Below, one piece after another: positions 21,857 through 35,199 of a stretch of DNA of 64,000 bases. The notes beneath the pieces were generated by a model. It did no database searches and was not told the origin of the DNA. It saw only the letters and a program-made list of their open reading frames with translations. How positions within the stretch are numbered: position 1 is the first letter of the stretch; the number at the start of each line of letters is the position of its first letter. The position numbers and the translations under genes were made by a program. The stretch is taken from assembly GCA_025677835.1 (NCBI GenBank), contig JAIXMR010000035.1, positions 124,001-188,000 of the forward strand. The letters are read 5' to 3'. The stretch is from Sporodiniella umbellata (Eukaryota > Mucoromycota > Mucoromycetes > Mucorales > Rhizopodaceae).

Positions 21857-23868
21857 TCTTCTCTAAAAGGTTATACTCTTTTTTTTTCTGGATAGATAAA
21901 AAGAAAAGAAAGCAAAAAAAAAAAAAAAAAAAAAAGAGTATAGAAAAGGAAGAAAACTGAAGCTCTCCTAAAATAACATAAATAAAAGGAGAGACGATTT
22001 ACAGCCAATTAATTTACTAAAAATTACACGGTCCGATGTTTCTTGCCTGCGGGTAGTAAAAGGGTACTTTTATAGCAAAGGGTAATTAAATCTCTGCTTT
22101 AGTAGAAAGCACTTCCAGTCTGCCTGCAAACAAAGCCCCATCTAAATAAGGCTTTGAAAATTTGTATATAAAAGATTTTTATTGCATATACAGGTTCTAT
22201 GTTTTGAGACTTTGTTTACCGAAGCCTCCTTTCGTTCTTAATTTCATTATAGTTTATCAGGAGTTTTTCGACTAAATAGAGGTACACTTAGATATCACAG
22301 TACATTTATGTTCTTTTTTCATTGTTTTCTACCAAACCCGCTCTCTAAAAGATGGTTATTTTTATATCTTTATAGGGACGGCCGTACTCTAACAGCAAGT
22401 TTATGTTCATCAAAAGAGTTGATATTATTTTGTAATTGTTCTTTGCAGAGCAAAACGACTAGATTATGAAGCACTCGTTATTGAAGAATACTAGCTGTAG
22501 CAATATACTTAAAGCTTTGTTTTTGTTTACGTTGGATACCTCATAATAGTTTTTTAGTACGTAAGGTTCTGTGGTGTTTTTAAAGCGTGTCACTTCAAAA
22601 ATAAATTCGATTGTCCTCTAATTGAATAATATCTTTTCTGATGCTTTGAATTGATTCCATTCCCTATCTTTTATACCCCCTTAACTTATATTTTCAATAT
22701 ATATAGCGTGCAAAGACAAATAGTTAACGGCTCGTTGCTTTTCGCTTACATGAAAACCCCTTCAAATTGCCACGTGACAACTTCAACTTAAAAAATATTT
22801 TATTTTCAATAAAAATAAAACAAATGCTAGCAAAGCTCTTGAGCTTACATAAATTTCATTTGGCGTTTGACTTGGTCTTCTTTTATGCTTCTGTACTAAT
22901 CCTAGAGGATAAACTGAAACAAGGTGTGTAACTACAGCTAGTACTTCTAATTGAAGGCGCACGTAAGGAACTGCACGATATTGTTACATTAATCAGATTC
23001 TTTAAATGTGTCAATAGTATATATGGTCGCTCCTTATATAGACAGTGTTAAAAACAACAGTAGTAGATGGAAAATGCGATAGCAATCACTAAATTCCATC
23101 TACCTTATTTCTTATCAGCTCTGTTTATCTGTCTTGGTAACTGTTTTGGGCTGAATAGGATATACATCTTTTACTTTCAATCTAAGCCTACGGTACTCAT
23201 GTTTGTCTCAAAAATAAGATAAAATACTATTAGAAAAAGTCAATGCAATCTTGCATATGTTTTTTTTTTTTAAAAAAAAAAATATCTTTCAGTAAACTAA
23301 TACAATGTTACAATGTAATAAAAAAAAGACTTTAAATATCAAGAGTGGGCCATACAAGCAGAACTAGGCTCCTTAACAATTTCGACCAAAATTGTCAGCA
23401 TATATGTCCCTTTAAAAAAATTTATACTTTTAACATTGGTTATTCATATTATCTTGAACAATGCTATCCTGTGTCTTTTGAATGAGTCTTTTGTTTACTA
23501 AGTTTATTATATTAAGCCTTGTTTTTGACCAAAGTCTGTTGTTTTTGTTTTGTTTTATTTTATGGCCCAATAACAGGTTTAAATTTTGCCGAAATTAACA
23601 AAATATAATATTATTCTAATATCGTCACCTAGTGATAGCTTCTATTTGAAAAAGATGAAGCCTTTCTAAAATAAGATGACCGTTTTGTACTCGAAGTGCC
23701 AGCTGCCGTATTTTCGGTTTTAACAATAATAAAAATAAATACAGATCCTTTGTCTTTAGCTGTTTATAGTGGCCCTGTTAACTAAGACACTTATGCCAAC
23801 AAACTGGTTAAAATTTTCTGTCTTTAGTTTGTCGAGGCCACTGAATGTCATGAGAAAAAGATCATATC
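21857..23868. other. Intergenic region left of the inverted repeat
   Basis: About 2 kb upstream of the GRAM-VASt gene. It holds an A20 run near 21915-21935 and a T12-A11 palindrome at about 23260-23282. No gene or RNA is recognisable. Confidence 0.45.
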
Positions 23869-24253
23869 CTAAAGTGCAATTAGAGTCCCAGCCATCAGCC
23901 GTAGAGTTTGTTGTGAAAACCAATATACCACGGAAATGCTGTACCGACTCGATTTCAGGAAAGAGAAAGCACAGCTCCCGCTCTATTAATCTACTAGAAA
24001 ACCATTTCTAATCTCCATGGAATTTTTGAAAAAGAAAAAAAAATACCCAGACTCTTTTTAGTTGTTGTACAGTATGCCGAGCATTATTACAGAAAAAACC
24101 GTATTTTTCTATTCTCTTTTTTTTTGTTTCATTGTACACATATATCACACGACCTTGTACGATTCATTATGATCAAGTCTTTAAAGAGTAAAAAACAGCT
24201 CCCACAGGTTACCCTTTTTCCCACACTTGTCTTTATTGCTGTTAGCTTTCTCT
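23869..24253 (+). repeat. Left arm of a 385-bp inverted repeat
   Basis: This segment reappears in reverse complement at 24998-25382. Reading both through, I found no mismatch over 385 bp. The arm starts CTAAAGTGCAATTAGAG and ends GTTAGCTTTCTCT. It contains a T9 run, a possible leader and an ATG at 24170 that opens MIKSLKSKKQLPQ followed by a hydrophobic stretch, which looks like a signal anchor. No target-site duplication is obvious at either end. Either a recent duplication-inversion or a palindromic element would explain it. Confidence 0.9.
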
Positions 24254-24381
24254 TTTCAATAGGTTCTAGATTATTTGCATTGTACTTATATGGCCGTGGG
24301 TTTTCTATCTGGGTACCTTGCTATTCCAATAATACTTACTTTTTTTTTAATGTTAGGCATATGAACACTATTAGACAGTAA
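24170..24381 (+). CDS. Hypothetical short membrane peptide starting in the left repeat arm
   Basis: From the ATG at 24170 the frame encodes about 70 residues. The first 28 (MIKSLKSKKQLPQ, then a hydrophobic run to AVSFL) lie in the inverted-repeat arm and are identical to those of the right-arm copy. The rest (FSIGSRLFALYLYGRGFSI and on) is unique loop sequence. A basic start followed by a hydrophobic helix suggests a membrane or secreted peptide. It could equally be a duplicated 5' gene fragment running into unrelated DNA. Confidence 0.25.
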
Positions 24382-24997
24382 TGTTTGGCAAACATTTCTA
24401 TTTAAAAACACACTGCCCTGTTATGTTATTGTTTTATTCTAAAGACGCTAAAATAGCTAATAAAAATTGCCTTTTACCTAAGCTACTAACAGTTTTTAAA
24501 ACGAAACAGCGGGCTACAATTTAGCTTGCCAGATACGTAGTTTTATATAGACAATGAGCGACATTTGATTCCTAAAACTGTTTGGGAAAACCAAATCGGA
24601 TCCAAATAATGGTACAGATTTTATCCTTATCCAGTTCATGTGCTACTACTTTAATTCAACAGCAACAGCCTGTTTGAAAAAAAGACACAAAGGTAATACA
24701 CTGTATTCATATATTTTTATCCCTATAGATTTAGCTTCGGATCGTAAAAAAGTAACAATCAATAATAAGCAGCCGTTCTTAGCTGGCCGTCTACATTTGT
24801 CTTCAATAGTGAGACTGTAACAATATTAAGCAAAAGCGTGTTTATCCAATTTTTGTACCGGCTCCTTGACATTTTTTTTACTGACGTTAACTCTTGTTAA
24901 AACGCAACTGGTAGTAAAAGTGCAACCTTACCATTCCTTAACCACAAAAAAGCCTTAAGACCGTTAGTGGAAGACCTTTTTTTTTTGTTTTCACCAC
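24254..24997. other. 744-bp loop between the inverted-repeat arms
   Basis: Unique AT-rich sequence without a transposase or other recognisable gene. Transcription through both arms would give a hairpin with this region as its loop. Confidence 0.6.
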
Positions 24998-25081
24998 AGA
25001 GAAAGCTAACAGCAATAAAGACAAGTGTGGGAAAAAGGGTAACCTGTGGGAGCTGTTTTTTACTCTTTAAAGACTTGATCA
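24897..25081 (-). CDS. Hypothetical short membrane peptide starting in the right repeat arm
   Basis: Mirror copy of the left-arm frame: the ATG at 25081 opens the same 28 residues, then diverges at the arm boundary into CGENKKKRSSTNGLKAFLWL and ends in the loop. The two copies face each other across the loop. Neither downstream half resembles the other, so at least one and probably both are truncated duplicates rather than functional paralogues. Confidence 0.25.
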
Positions 25082-25382
25082 TAATGAATCGTACAAGGTC
25101 GTGTGATATATGTGTACAATGAAACAAAAAAAAAGAGAATAGAAAAATACGGTTTTTTCTGTAATAATGCTCGGCATACTGTACAACAACTAAAAAGAGT
25201 CTGGGTATTTTTTTTTCTTTTTCAAAAATTCCATGGAGATTAGAAATGGTTTTCTAGTAGATTAATAGAGCGGGAGCTGTGCTTTCTCTTTCCTGAAATC
25301 GAGTCGGTACAGCATTTCCGTGGTATATTGGTTTTCACAACAAACTCTACGGCTGATGGCTGGGACTCTAATTGCACTTTAG
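24998..25382 (-). repeat. Right arm of the 385-bp inverted repeat
   Basis: Reverse complement of 23869-24253 with no difference seen. Flanking bases (AACAACAAGTC to the right, ATCATATC on the left side of the other arm) do not form a target-site duplication. Confidence 0.9.
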
Positions 25383-26395
25383 AACAACAAGTCAGATACA
25401 ACAGAGTATTTTGACCGAAACGCCTTTTATTAAAACGGTCTACTCTTTACAGAACAGTAGTTTTTATGCTACAGTTAAACAACAGTAAACGAGAGTTGAT
25501 TTAATGGTTTATAGATTTACAATAAGGTGTAGACTCAGGCTTTGTTTGGTCAACAGGATCACCGTAAGGCATCTCAAAAGTGCACCTGATATAGGCCGCC
25601 GTTTCTTTTAGGTAATTTTCTTAGATTTTTGGTTTGTTGAGTTTTCCCCTTTTTTCCCTTTCTGACTGCAAACGGGAACATGTTCACTGATATGTAATAT
25701 TACATCTTTGTTGAAGCCTGTTCTCTCACGCTTTGTTGTTTTTAAACAAAACAAAAGGCAATCAAAGATCAAGTACCATATAACAGGAGCTTCTAAACAG
25801 AAGCTGTCAGAGTGAATGTATAAACTAAATTGAAAATTTGCGTGTTTCAATACATTGATTCAGTGTAATATACGTATATCTTTTCAGATCGCTTTTCTGA
25901 ATGGGGTAAGCCTCTTAATACATGTATAGCGCTTTACCTGGCATTATTGTCTGCTTTTTTTTTTGTCTTTGCAAAGTAAGCTCTCATCATCCTCAGAACA
26001 AACATGTCTAGCTGTCAAGCGTCTACTCGAAAATACATGTTTGACCAAAGGCTTTTTTTGTTCGTTTTCGTCTTTGATTTATATACTAGAGTTTCCATGG
26101 TTACAAAAATGACTTAAAGGGATACATCTCCGTTTTAAAAAATAGTTTCAAATTTGAGTCCCAGGGCCAAAGAAATTCTCGTGGAATCCCAATCCTTCAA
26201 ACAACTTTCGATTTTTCATTTGTACGTACTGTCTTTGTAGAACCTTGCTGGAGATAAATTTGATAATCTTTCAAGTATTAACTTATTTGGACATTCGACT
26301 ATAAAAAAGTTTTCATTTTCTGAGCTTAATTTCACATTTGTTTGCTTTTTTTTTCTCAATAGACTATTTAATTTCAATTCCTTCTTTTGGTTGCT
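25383..26395. other. Intergenic region upstream of the permease
   Basis: About 1 kb containing the presumed permease promoter. Only short T runs are visible; open frames on the minus strand at 25608-25850 and 26216-26482 have no motif. Confidence 0.45.
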
Positions 26396-28507
26396 ATGTT
26401 TAACGGAAGAAAAAAGTCCATGAAAAATGGCGGAAACAGCAGAGAGATTGTAGAGGAAATCAATATGGAAGATGTAAAGCAAGATTATACCAAAAGCTCA
26501 GCTTCTAGCTTTGTGAGCAATACTCCACCTCACAAGGGAAATGGTTCAATCATCAATGGATCTTTATCCGACATTTCTGAAGACAAGCCAGCTTTACAAA
26601 GAGGACTTAAAGCACGTCATGTAAAGAAATACAAAGAAAAAACTTTTTTTGACATATTCCTGATTTGTACGACAAACTCACATTGCTATGTAGCTTACTA
26701 TGATCTCACTTGGTGGTACGATTGGTACTGGGCTTTTCTTAGCTTCAGGATCGTCTGTAGCAAATGCCGGTCCAGCAGGTGCTTTAATTGCTTATGCTTT
26801 AATCGGTATCATGGTGTTCTTTATGATGGAATGTCTTGGTGAAATGGTATTTTTCTAATACAATCTTTATTTTACTTATATTTCGTTATTAGGCAACTTT
26901 TTTGCCCATTTCGGGAAGCTTTAACAATTACGCAGGCCGTTTCATTGATCCCGCTGTTGGATTCGCCTTGGGGTGGAACTACTGGTATAACTGGGCTGTT
27001 ACTGTGGCTGTTGAGCTGGTAAAAAGATATATCTAGTCTATCACGTGATTTTTAACTTTTTTTCTTTTGAAAAGACCGCCGGTTCAATGGTCATGGCTTA
27101 TTGGTTACCCAATGTCCCTAACTATGTCTGGTCCATTGTATTTTTAATTATAATTCTTTCTTTAAACTTGTTTTCTGTCAAAGGCTATGGTAATACACTA
27201 GTGTAACAAATGGAAATGTAGTAGTTACTAATATGTTTTACTTTTCACAGGCGAAGCAGAATATTGGTTTGCTTTAATCAAGGTTTTGACTGTTATTGTG
27301 TTTATCATTCTGGGTATTTTGGTAGACACAGGTGTGTTGGGCGGCCATTACTACGGAACCGCAACGTTCAATTCCGGAGGCGTTCAAGGCTTAGGTGTAT
27401 TGAGTACCTTCTTGACTGCTGGTTTTTCTTTCCAAGGTACTGAGTTGATTGGTGTGGCTGCTGGCGAAAGTGACAATCCGCGACAAAATGTACCTAGAGC
27501 CATCAAACAAGTGTTTTGGCGTATCATTCTATTCTATATCCTCTCCATTCTTATTATCGGCTTGATTATTCCCTATGATGACCCTTTGCTTTTAAGTTCC
27601 GACGTCTCTGACATTGCTGTCTCTCCCTTCACTCTTGTCTTTACTAAAGCTGGTATTGCTCCTGCAGCGCGTAAGTAGCACAAACAAAAAATATCGTCTG
27701 GTTCCTTTTTTTTTTAACCAGCTTCAATAGATGTTATGAATGCTGTTATTCTGACTACTGTTCTTTCTGCTGGTAATTCCGGTCTGTATGCTTCCAGTCG
27801 TACACTCCTTGATCTTGCAAATGAAGGAAAGGCACCAAAGATCTTCAAGAAAATAACCAAAAATGGTATCCCTATTTATTGTGTTCTTTTGACAGCTGTT
27901 ATTGGTATGCTTGCCTTTTTAACTTCTTTGTTCGGTAACGGTATCGTCTACAAGTGGTTGTTGAATATTTCCGGCGTGGCTGGCTTCATTGCCTGGTTGG
28001 GCATTGCTGCAGCTCATTGGCGATTCCGTCGTGCTTATGTTTTGCAAGGCTACAAAGTAGAGGATTTACCGTTCAGAGCTCGTCTCTTTCCCATCGGTCC
28101 TATCTTTGCTTTCTTTGTCTGTTTGTTTGTATTGATTGGACAAGGGTATGATGCCTGGTCCGCTACTCCTGTAGTTCCGTCCGATATCATTGCCTGTTAT
28201 ATTGGCATTCCTCTTGTTTTGGCTTTCTATGCTGGCTATAAACTCGTTAAGAAAAGCAAAGTAATCCCATTGGCAGAAGTTGATTTGATTTCTGGTCGTG
28301 AAGCCTTTCTAAAGTAAAGTATATAGTAGAAACTACAGATTCAGGGGCAATTAAATCTGATTCAATAGGTATGATGATAGGGACGGAGCAGATGGAGAAG
28401 ACAACAAGAAACAAGACCCTCTTGAAGGTGTCAGTATATTTAGACCTGCCACTTGGAAACGTATCCCATCTAACATGAAATCTTGGAGAGACGCTTTCCA
28501 CAATTAG
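26396..28507 (+). CDS. Amino-acid permease (fungal YAT family)
   Basis: Seven exons: 26396-26620, 26694-26846, 26893-27018, 27075-27189, 27251-27670, 27722-28313, 28369-28507 (589 aa, about twelve membrane helices, normal for the family). A hydrophilic N-terminus of about 70 residues leads into the signature LKARHLTMISLGGTIGTGLF; later hallmarks are FQGTELIGVAAGESDNPR, NAVILTTVLSAGNSGLYASS and RRAYVLQGYKVEDLPFRA. These are plasma-membrane proton symporters of the APC superfamily. The C-terminal exon restores the typical cytosolic tail (RPATWKRIPSN); without it the frame would stop just after the last helix. Substrate specificity cannot be read from sequence. The stop is 107 bp from that of the convergent LTA4H gene. 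Confidence 0.93.
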
Positions 28508-28614
28508 ACTATTATTACTTTTTCATCTACTTGTAAATATCACTGTATAAAATAGTTTTTTCTTTTTATAAAAAAAAATACACACGCACACACTTTGAAA
28601 AGCTATAAACACAT

Positions 28615-30965
28615 TTATTGCTTCAAATCAATATCTTTTTCAATAAGTTGAGCAGCAATGGGGTGATAAAACTTTTTGTGCTTAAGGTAAGTGTCTTGTG
28701 CCAGCTGAGAGCCGTTTTTAGCTCTATAAAGGTATCTGTAAAGGGGACGAACGAACTTCATACGACCTTGCTCAGTGATGAATTCAACAATGTTGGAATA
28801 AATTTTTTCGTAACTAGCCATAACGCAAAGCTGTTGCCAACGGAAGCGGACATCGGCATTACGAATAGGGGTCATGTTATACAGCTCGTCCATTTTTTCA
28901 AGAAGGCGGTGAGGGAAAGGTTCACAATCAGTCAAACGTTCCAATAAGACGACTAGTCTTATATAAGTATTTCATACTCGTAATTCCCTTCAAGTGTTTT
29001 TGCAACTTACTTTTTTGAGTAGATGAGAAATTTTCAACATCTTTGGGTGAGAAGGAGCTGAGATCGTCTTCGCGGGCTTCATTCCAGCGCTTAGCAAGAT
29101 CGTAACAAGCATCAGCAAGGCTAGTATCAAATTGAGGGTCAACGTGAGGCATACCAGTGCCGTTAATCCAGCGATCGAAATCGATTGTATTCAACTTTTC
29201 AACTGTTTCCTTGCCATGATGCGTTTCCATGTAGGAGAAAAGGTGGTCTATCCACTGTTCTGTAGTGATAGACTTGGAAGCAAAGTTTTCTACGTGTGCT
29301 TTCATATAAGGTTCAAACACAGAAGGACCACCAACGGTCTTTTCAATGTGGTAAAGCAAGTTAAATCCCTTTTCTAATTCAGTGGGTTAGTGCTACTTCA
29401 CTAAAAACAAAGCACGAGTATTTACCATATGGGATAGAACTGAAGTAGTCATCGGGATCAATTCCACTGCTCAAGTCAGGCTTCAAGACAGTAGCAGGAG
29501 AAGTTTCGCCAAAGAGCTCAACACTTTCTTTTAGCGCTTTCCAGCCAATAATAGAGCTGAACTGTCTCTCAGGTTCACCGTGAAGACGCGCTACAAGTTG
29601 ACAGTACAAAGCGTTTCAGCGTATAACCTCTTTAAAAACTATGATCACTATTTACCTGCAATCTTGCGTTCAATAAACACTGTCCAGCCTTCATTCAACC
29701 AAAAGTGTTCCCAGTTGTTTGTTGTTACCAAATTACCCATCCAGCTGTGAGCAATTTCGTGAGCAACAACATCAACAGCACTTTTGTCACCTATAAGGTA
29801 TTGTTAGCTCTGGGGGGTTTTTTTTTCGTCTTGGGTACTCACCAGCCAAAAGAGTAGGTGTAACGAAGGTCAAACATGGATTCTAAAAGAACATGAGTAT
29901 ATCCTTTCTTTTTGTTAATTTATTGAATATCTTTTCTACTTACTTCCATGCCACCATAGGGGAAAGAAGGTGGTAGGACCAAAAGATCGTAGCGTCCCCA
30001 TTCATAAGGAGTCAAGAGACTTTCACCAGTAGCAATAAATTTCTCAGTATCCTAATATATACAATTGAGTTGTACTGAATCTCTGTAATCGACGCAAAAA
30101 ATGTACATCAAATTCCCAGGCTGCTTGCTCCACAACTTCAGGCTCACACCAGACACTGGAGCGAGGACCAATTTCACGGCTAGCCAGATTACCAGCTGCA
30201 ATAGCAATCAAATAAGAAGGAATGGTTGTGTTTTGCTTGAAGTGGTATGTTTTGGTGCCGTTTTGATTATCATCAGTAGATATCAAAAGAGAGGACATGA
30301 CAACAGGCAAAGGTGAAGTGACAGCAGCTGAGTATGTCACCTTAACAGAGGGTGAGTCTTGAAGAGGAGCAAATGCACGAGCATGAATCTAATGAAATAT
30401 AAGTAATATATCTTTGTTTTTGCGGCTTACAGCTTGGCATTGAGAGAACAAGTAAGGATGCTTCTTGCCTACTGTTTGTCTAGTAAAAAAAAAAAAAAGA
30501 AGGTCAGCAACCCATTTCTTATTCCGGTGATAACTCTTGCTTACTCTGGTTCCAAATATTGAACAGCTGTACATTTATCAGTGGTAGAATATTCAACCTT
30601 AAGCTGGAAGGAGGTATTTTCGGCCAAAGGTTCTTTCAAAAAAACAGTTAGGGCAGAGCCAAGGCTGAGGTGACGCTCGGCGACTTCGTACTATAAAAAG
30701 TAGGCGCAAAGTTTAACTAAGTGAAGGCCCTCTCATAGCGTTTTTTACTCACCTTAAGCTCTTGTCCGTTCAAAGAAACGCCCTTCAGCTCAAGGTAGCT
30801 AGTATCCAAAACTATCTTTGATACGTTAGGAGCTAAAGTAACCATGTCCAGAACAACATGACCACTAATCTTCTTTTCTTCAAAAGAAATGCTCCAGTTC
30901 AAGTGAATGTGCTTAGTTAAAACCTCTGAAAGGTTGGAAAGACTACTGGGATCTATAACTGCCAT
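28615..30965 (-). CDS. LTA4H: Leukotriene A4 hydrolase/aminopeptidase (M1 family)
   Basis: Ten exons: 30753-30965, 30545-30690, 30431-30479, 30107-30388, 29944-30051, 29843-29882, 29656-29790, 29426-29590, 29011-29373, 28615-28952 (612 aa, same size as the human and yeast enzymes). The substrate-binding GGMEN lies near residue 265, and the zinc site HEIAHSW (about 290-296) is followed 18 residues on by the second ligand in LNEGWTVF. The C-terminal armadillo-like helical domain contains RFRWQQLC and [15 protein letters not shown]. In fungi the yeast homologue (LAP2) is an aminopeptidase with weak epoxide-hydrolase activity; a cytosolic role in peptide turnover is likely. All nine introns are GT-AG and short. 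Confidence 0.95.
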
Positions 30966-33712
30966 TTTGCAAAATAGGAAATAAAAAGCAAAAAAGGGGA
31001 ACAGAAAAAAAGTCAAAAATTTATCAACCAAACATAAAGGGTCGTACATCGTGAGAAAAGGAAATTCAACCTCCCCTATCGTGATACACCCGACTGTATC
31101 CTTAGGATCCGGGATTCGTAAATTCACAATGGGCCAATTTGGGAAATATTGACTTGGGTTGGATAAAGACTTTGATATCTTAAATCACAATACATAGAAT
31201 CTCTTAAATCCAAAATAGGGCTAAGTGTAGTTGTAAGGTGTATAAAATGGGTACGGTACAGCTGAAAAATGCAAAGACAAAACAAAAAATGGTTAATACC
31301 AAAGATGATACGGCGCGCTTCTGACCTTTTTGGTGCAATGTCTTTTTTTGGTAACGTGAGCACGTAGCTTAGTTAGATAAAGACGTTATTTAAAGTAATT
31401 ACGAAGGGTTGAGTGGCCATAAATATATCTCGAGCAAAACAATAGTTAAACGAACAGGATATCATTAGCAGCTTACCATTAACACACTTTTTTTATTTGT
31501 TAGGAGTATAATACTTTCATTGTGTACTATCTTTATATAATCCCAACACATTTTTTAACGATGTACGACGTTTGACAGCTCTAATAAGACCAGTTATTAT
31601 CACTACAAAAAATACACAGTCAGTCTACTTTAGGTATCGATTGACTTGGAGCTAATAAAGCTGCTTGTTTTCTTTTCAGTGACTAGCAGATTTCTTGATA
31701 GACTTGCTCCCTTTGGTTGCATGCATGCTTGAATTTAGTACATATACCGTTTGTTAGCTGGTAGCTGTTTTTCTATTAATAACAGGCAGATATAAAATAT
31801 CCAAAGACAACAGTGTATAATCTGATTCTAAGGAGCATACCTAATAGTGCAGGCTTTAGCCGTGCTGAAATATATAGCCAAGTATAGTATATTGCAACTA
31901 TCAACTCTATTTACAAACTCAATTGAAAGGATCCGATGTTTCCAATTAGTCTGAAGAAGTGACATGCAGTACTATTTGGATATTCTTTTTCCTTTTTTTT
32001 TCTTTGGTTCGTGGCCACTAGTTGTTTCATGTAAAGCCGTTTTTTTGTTTCAAGGATATCTAGTCTTTAGAGTGACAAAACGATAATTCTAAACTTAAAG
32101 CAAAATGAAACTTGATATAAAAAACATGATTATCTTGAATACTGAAAAGTAACAGAAGTCGCCTTGAATTTACTATGTTCTTATTTCCATTTGACAGGTA
32201 TTTTTCTTTAAAACTTTCTGTATTGGCCTTATTTCAGATTGTGGTTTGTAATAATTAAAAAAGGCTTCATACTAAATGTAGGCTACAACTGTGTTTTGTT
32301 TGAGTCGGTTTCTTTGATGGTGGATTGGATAGTTTTTTAGCTCAATAAGATAACCGATATTGGAACATAGTCACGAAGAAGAGCTAAACACGTGGTTTGC
32401 TTCATTTGTAAGGACTCCAACAGACCAAAGAACAAATGCATACACTTGATATCAACTGATAGCATTGTTTTTGAGATTTGATACAAAACACATAGAAATT
32501 TAGAGCAGCTTTTGTGTCAATTTGCTCAACAGGTATTATTTAGAATATACAGATCCTTCTATTTACATTTGGGTATATTTATCTTTGATGCCTCAGTAAT
32601 TCGAATTTTGGATAGTCTGACATTAATTTGCGCAAATTAGGACTCTTTTGCGCTTTAGTACTAAGTGCTTACGCTTTTTAATTGGTTTACTCTTCGTCTT
32701 GTTGTGACTCAAATTGCGTTATTGTACTACTCAAATTGTTATCTTTAACTTTACTTTGATTGGCCATAGTTTGTACTTCTTTACAGTTTTCAGTCGCTCA
32801 CACTACAAAAAGGTTTCTATTGACTTGTATTGTATTAAATCTTTCTGACCCGCATTTGAAAGGCTTTCTGAAACAGATTAGCTGTCTTTTATTAAGGCCT
32901 AAGATTTTTACTCGTAAATTCCGTTTGAAAATGCTTTGACGGGATTTGATTACGGGATAGGGTTTATCAGCAAGACTAAAATCTCGACATTTTCTTTTTG
33001 TAGCCAAGTATGAAAACTCTTGTTGCTATAGTTTGAAAGGCCTTTAAGCCTGTATCCTATTCATTGTATCTAGACAAATAGGTAAATTTTTGCTTGAATC
33101 TTTCTGATATTTGCAAAAACAACACTTTTCATAGATATTGTTTCTGTTACGTTTTAACTGGGAGCCTCCTTCAAAAGTGTTTTTTTTATTAAAATTAAAA
33201 TAAAGACTATTGTTTTTTAAAAAAGCAGAACCATTGAACCGCTAAGAGGTATATTATAGTATTTTTTTTCTTAAAAAAAAAAAGGGGGGCTCGCCTATTC
33301 GAAAATGTATTCCAATGCGTTCATTGTCCTGGTTTATAGATAAAGAAAAACCGCTTGCGTGTTTCCGAAACCATTTCTTGCTGCTTGATGATACGTGCAT
33401 TGATCAGTGTCCAATTTACTATGTGGGCACAACAGGTTACAGAGATTTTGACAGCCATGTCTTGTCACCAGCATATTCTGTCTTATAGTTTGTGACCATT
33501 TTTTGTTTATATCTAATCGCTTATGAAAAGGCAGTTTGTTAAATAAAACTCTCAGTTTGTCAAGCAGAAATCGATAAATAAAGCAATAGTTCGAAGTGTA
33601 TTAGCCAAAAGTTAAAGCCTTTTTTCTACCAATGCTTTTATATTTGCCTTTAAAACAGTAAGAATATACAAAAAAAAACCAAAGTGTTTTATTCACTGTA
33701 TCATTTCTCTTT
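30966..33712. other. Gene-poor region upstream of LTA4H
   Basis: About 2.7 kb of AT-rich sequence. It contains a near-palindromic T-C-T/A block at about 33262-33283 ending in a G6 run, and no recognisable gene. The open frame at 32798-33007 lacks any motif. Confidence 0.45.
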
Positions 33713-34771
33713 TTAGCGTTGACCACCGTAGCCGCTAATGTTTTCTGCAAAACCCCATTCAGTTTCCAATTCATAAGGCTCACTAATGTGTGTACCGCTT
33801 TCGGTAATTTTTGCAATTTGATACTATGGAGCGTGTAAATGATTTGGTATTTTTTTTTCTTCTCTCCTCTCCTTTTTTTTCTAGATGTATCGTACCTTAT
33901 TCATTGATCTTGCGTCTCTGTAGAATAACACACGCAGACATTCATTCATAATCTCAACTGCTTCCTCTTCCGTCAATTCGTCCTCTCGTCCTTCAACGCG
34001 TCTTCTCAAAATAGGTTGTGCTAAGTGTGCGCCAAAACCAGTCGCAATAGTTGTAGATTGATAGGTCGTTCCTCTCAAGTCAACGTAACCGAGGAACTTT
34101 TCCCCTTTGTGAAGCCCGCCTACAACAAGCGAGTTCCAAAGAGGGTTGAATTTAGATCTTCTGTTGTACATAACTCTCCACAAATATTCATAAATATGAG
34201 GTGTTCCCAGTACATGGCCATCATCTGCATTGTGTTCTTTGACCCTATTCAACTTATAAATTACTACCTCTCTCTGTGTTTTTCTCGTCACGTCTACTAT
34301 GTTACATAAGAGAGTCCAAAATGTGTTGGATATATTGATAGTCTGAAAGATCGCCAGATGCACCAACAACTGTCTTTTCTCCAACAGGGTGCAGTCTCTT
34401 AATATCGCGGAAACGAGCCAAAGATCCGTATGAGCCTAAAAAAAAAGGTTCATTCCAAAGGATCTCCATATATATATGTTTGTATGTGGATATTTACCAA
34501 GCATATCTGCCGCCATAATAATACCGTCTCTATACTTGAAGGCAAGAACAGAAGTACCTGTTACTAGAGGATTTCTAACGGAAAAAACAAAAAAGAAGGA
34601 ATTAGGTGTTCGTTCCTTAAGCGGCTGATGGTCATTTTACTGAGTTCGTGTCATAGGGCCATAGGCTGATTCAGCTAGGTGCTCAGGAGCTGTTTGATGC
34701 AAAGGAACAGTGCTATATGCATCAGTCATTTGAGAGATAGGCTTGCCCCAATTTGCAGGAAAGTGGTCCAT
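33713..34771 (-). CDS. PRE4: 20S proteasome beta7 subunit (PSMB4 type)
   Basis: Five exons: 34641-34771, 34498-34574, 34306-34435, 33896-34244, 33713-33823 (265 aa). After a propeptide-like N-terminus of about 44 residues come the beta-subunit core blocks TGTSVLAFKYRDGIIMAADM, LGSYGSLARFRDI, VGASGDLSDYQYI, YNRRSKFNPLWNSLVVGG and ATGFGAHLAQPILR, all specific for the PSMB4/Pre4 subunit rather than the catalytic ones. No Thr-1 nucleophile is expected in this structural subunit. It sits in the beta ring, where its C-terminal tail clasps the neighbouring beta1. The stop-rich intron between exons 3 and 4 (61 bp) was placed so that LMVKEHNADDGHVLG is restored. Confidence 0.94.
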
Positions 34772-35199
34772 ATTTTGTAGGTAAAATAAAAAAAGGTTGA
34801 CTAAAAGAAAAAAAGGTTGGATTACGAAGGATATTTTACGCGCGTCCGCCAGAAATGACGTCCATTATAAATCGGCCAATCATTTTATTGTCGGGGTTTT
34901 GTCTGTTTTCTCAAAATCAAGCATCTCTGTTTTAACAAATAAATCCTGGCAATGGTAGAGAATGAAATAGCCCTCTTTAGTATATAAAGTGTATTTGAGG
35001 CACAGAAAACACAGCATATAAAACGTCAGTTTTAAACATTACTGAGTGCTTTTTAGCAAAACTTTAATACTTGGCATTGAAAACTAAAACAACATACTTG
35101 CCTGGATTTTTTTTATTTTTTTACACCTCGATATTAACAAACGTCTATAGTTGGAAAAAACAGCAGTTTAAAAAATCGTTTTATTTATAAAGTTTTTCT
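34772..35199. other. Upstream region of PRE4
   Basis: 428 bp between two minus-strand genes, AT-rich with a few T runs. No recognisable site. Confidence 0.45.
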
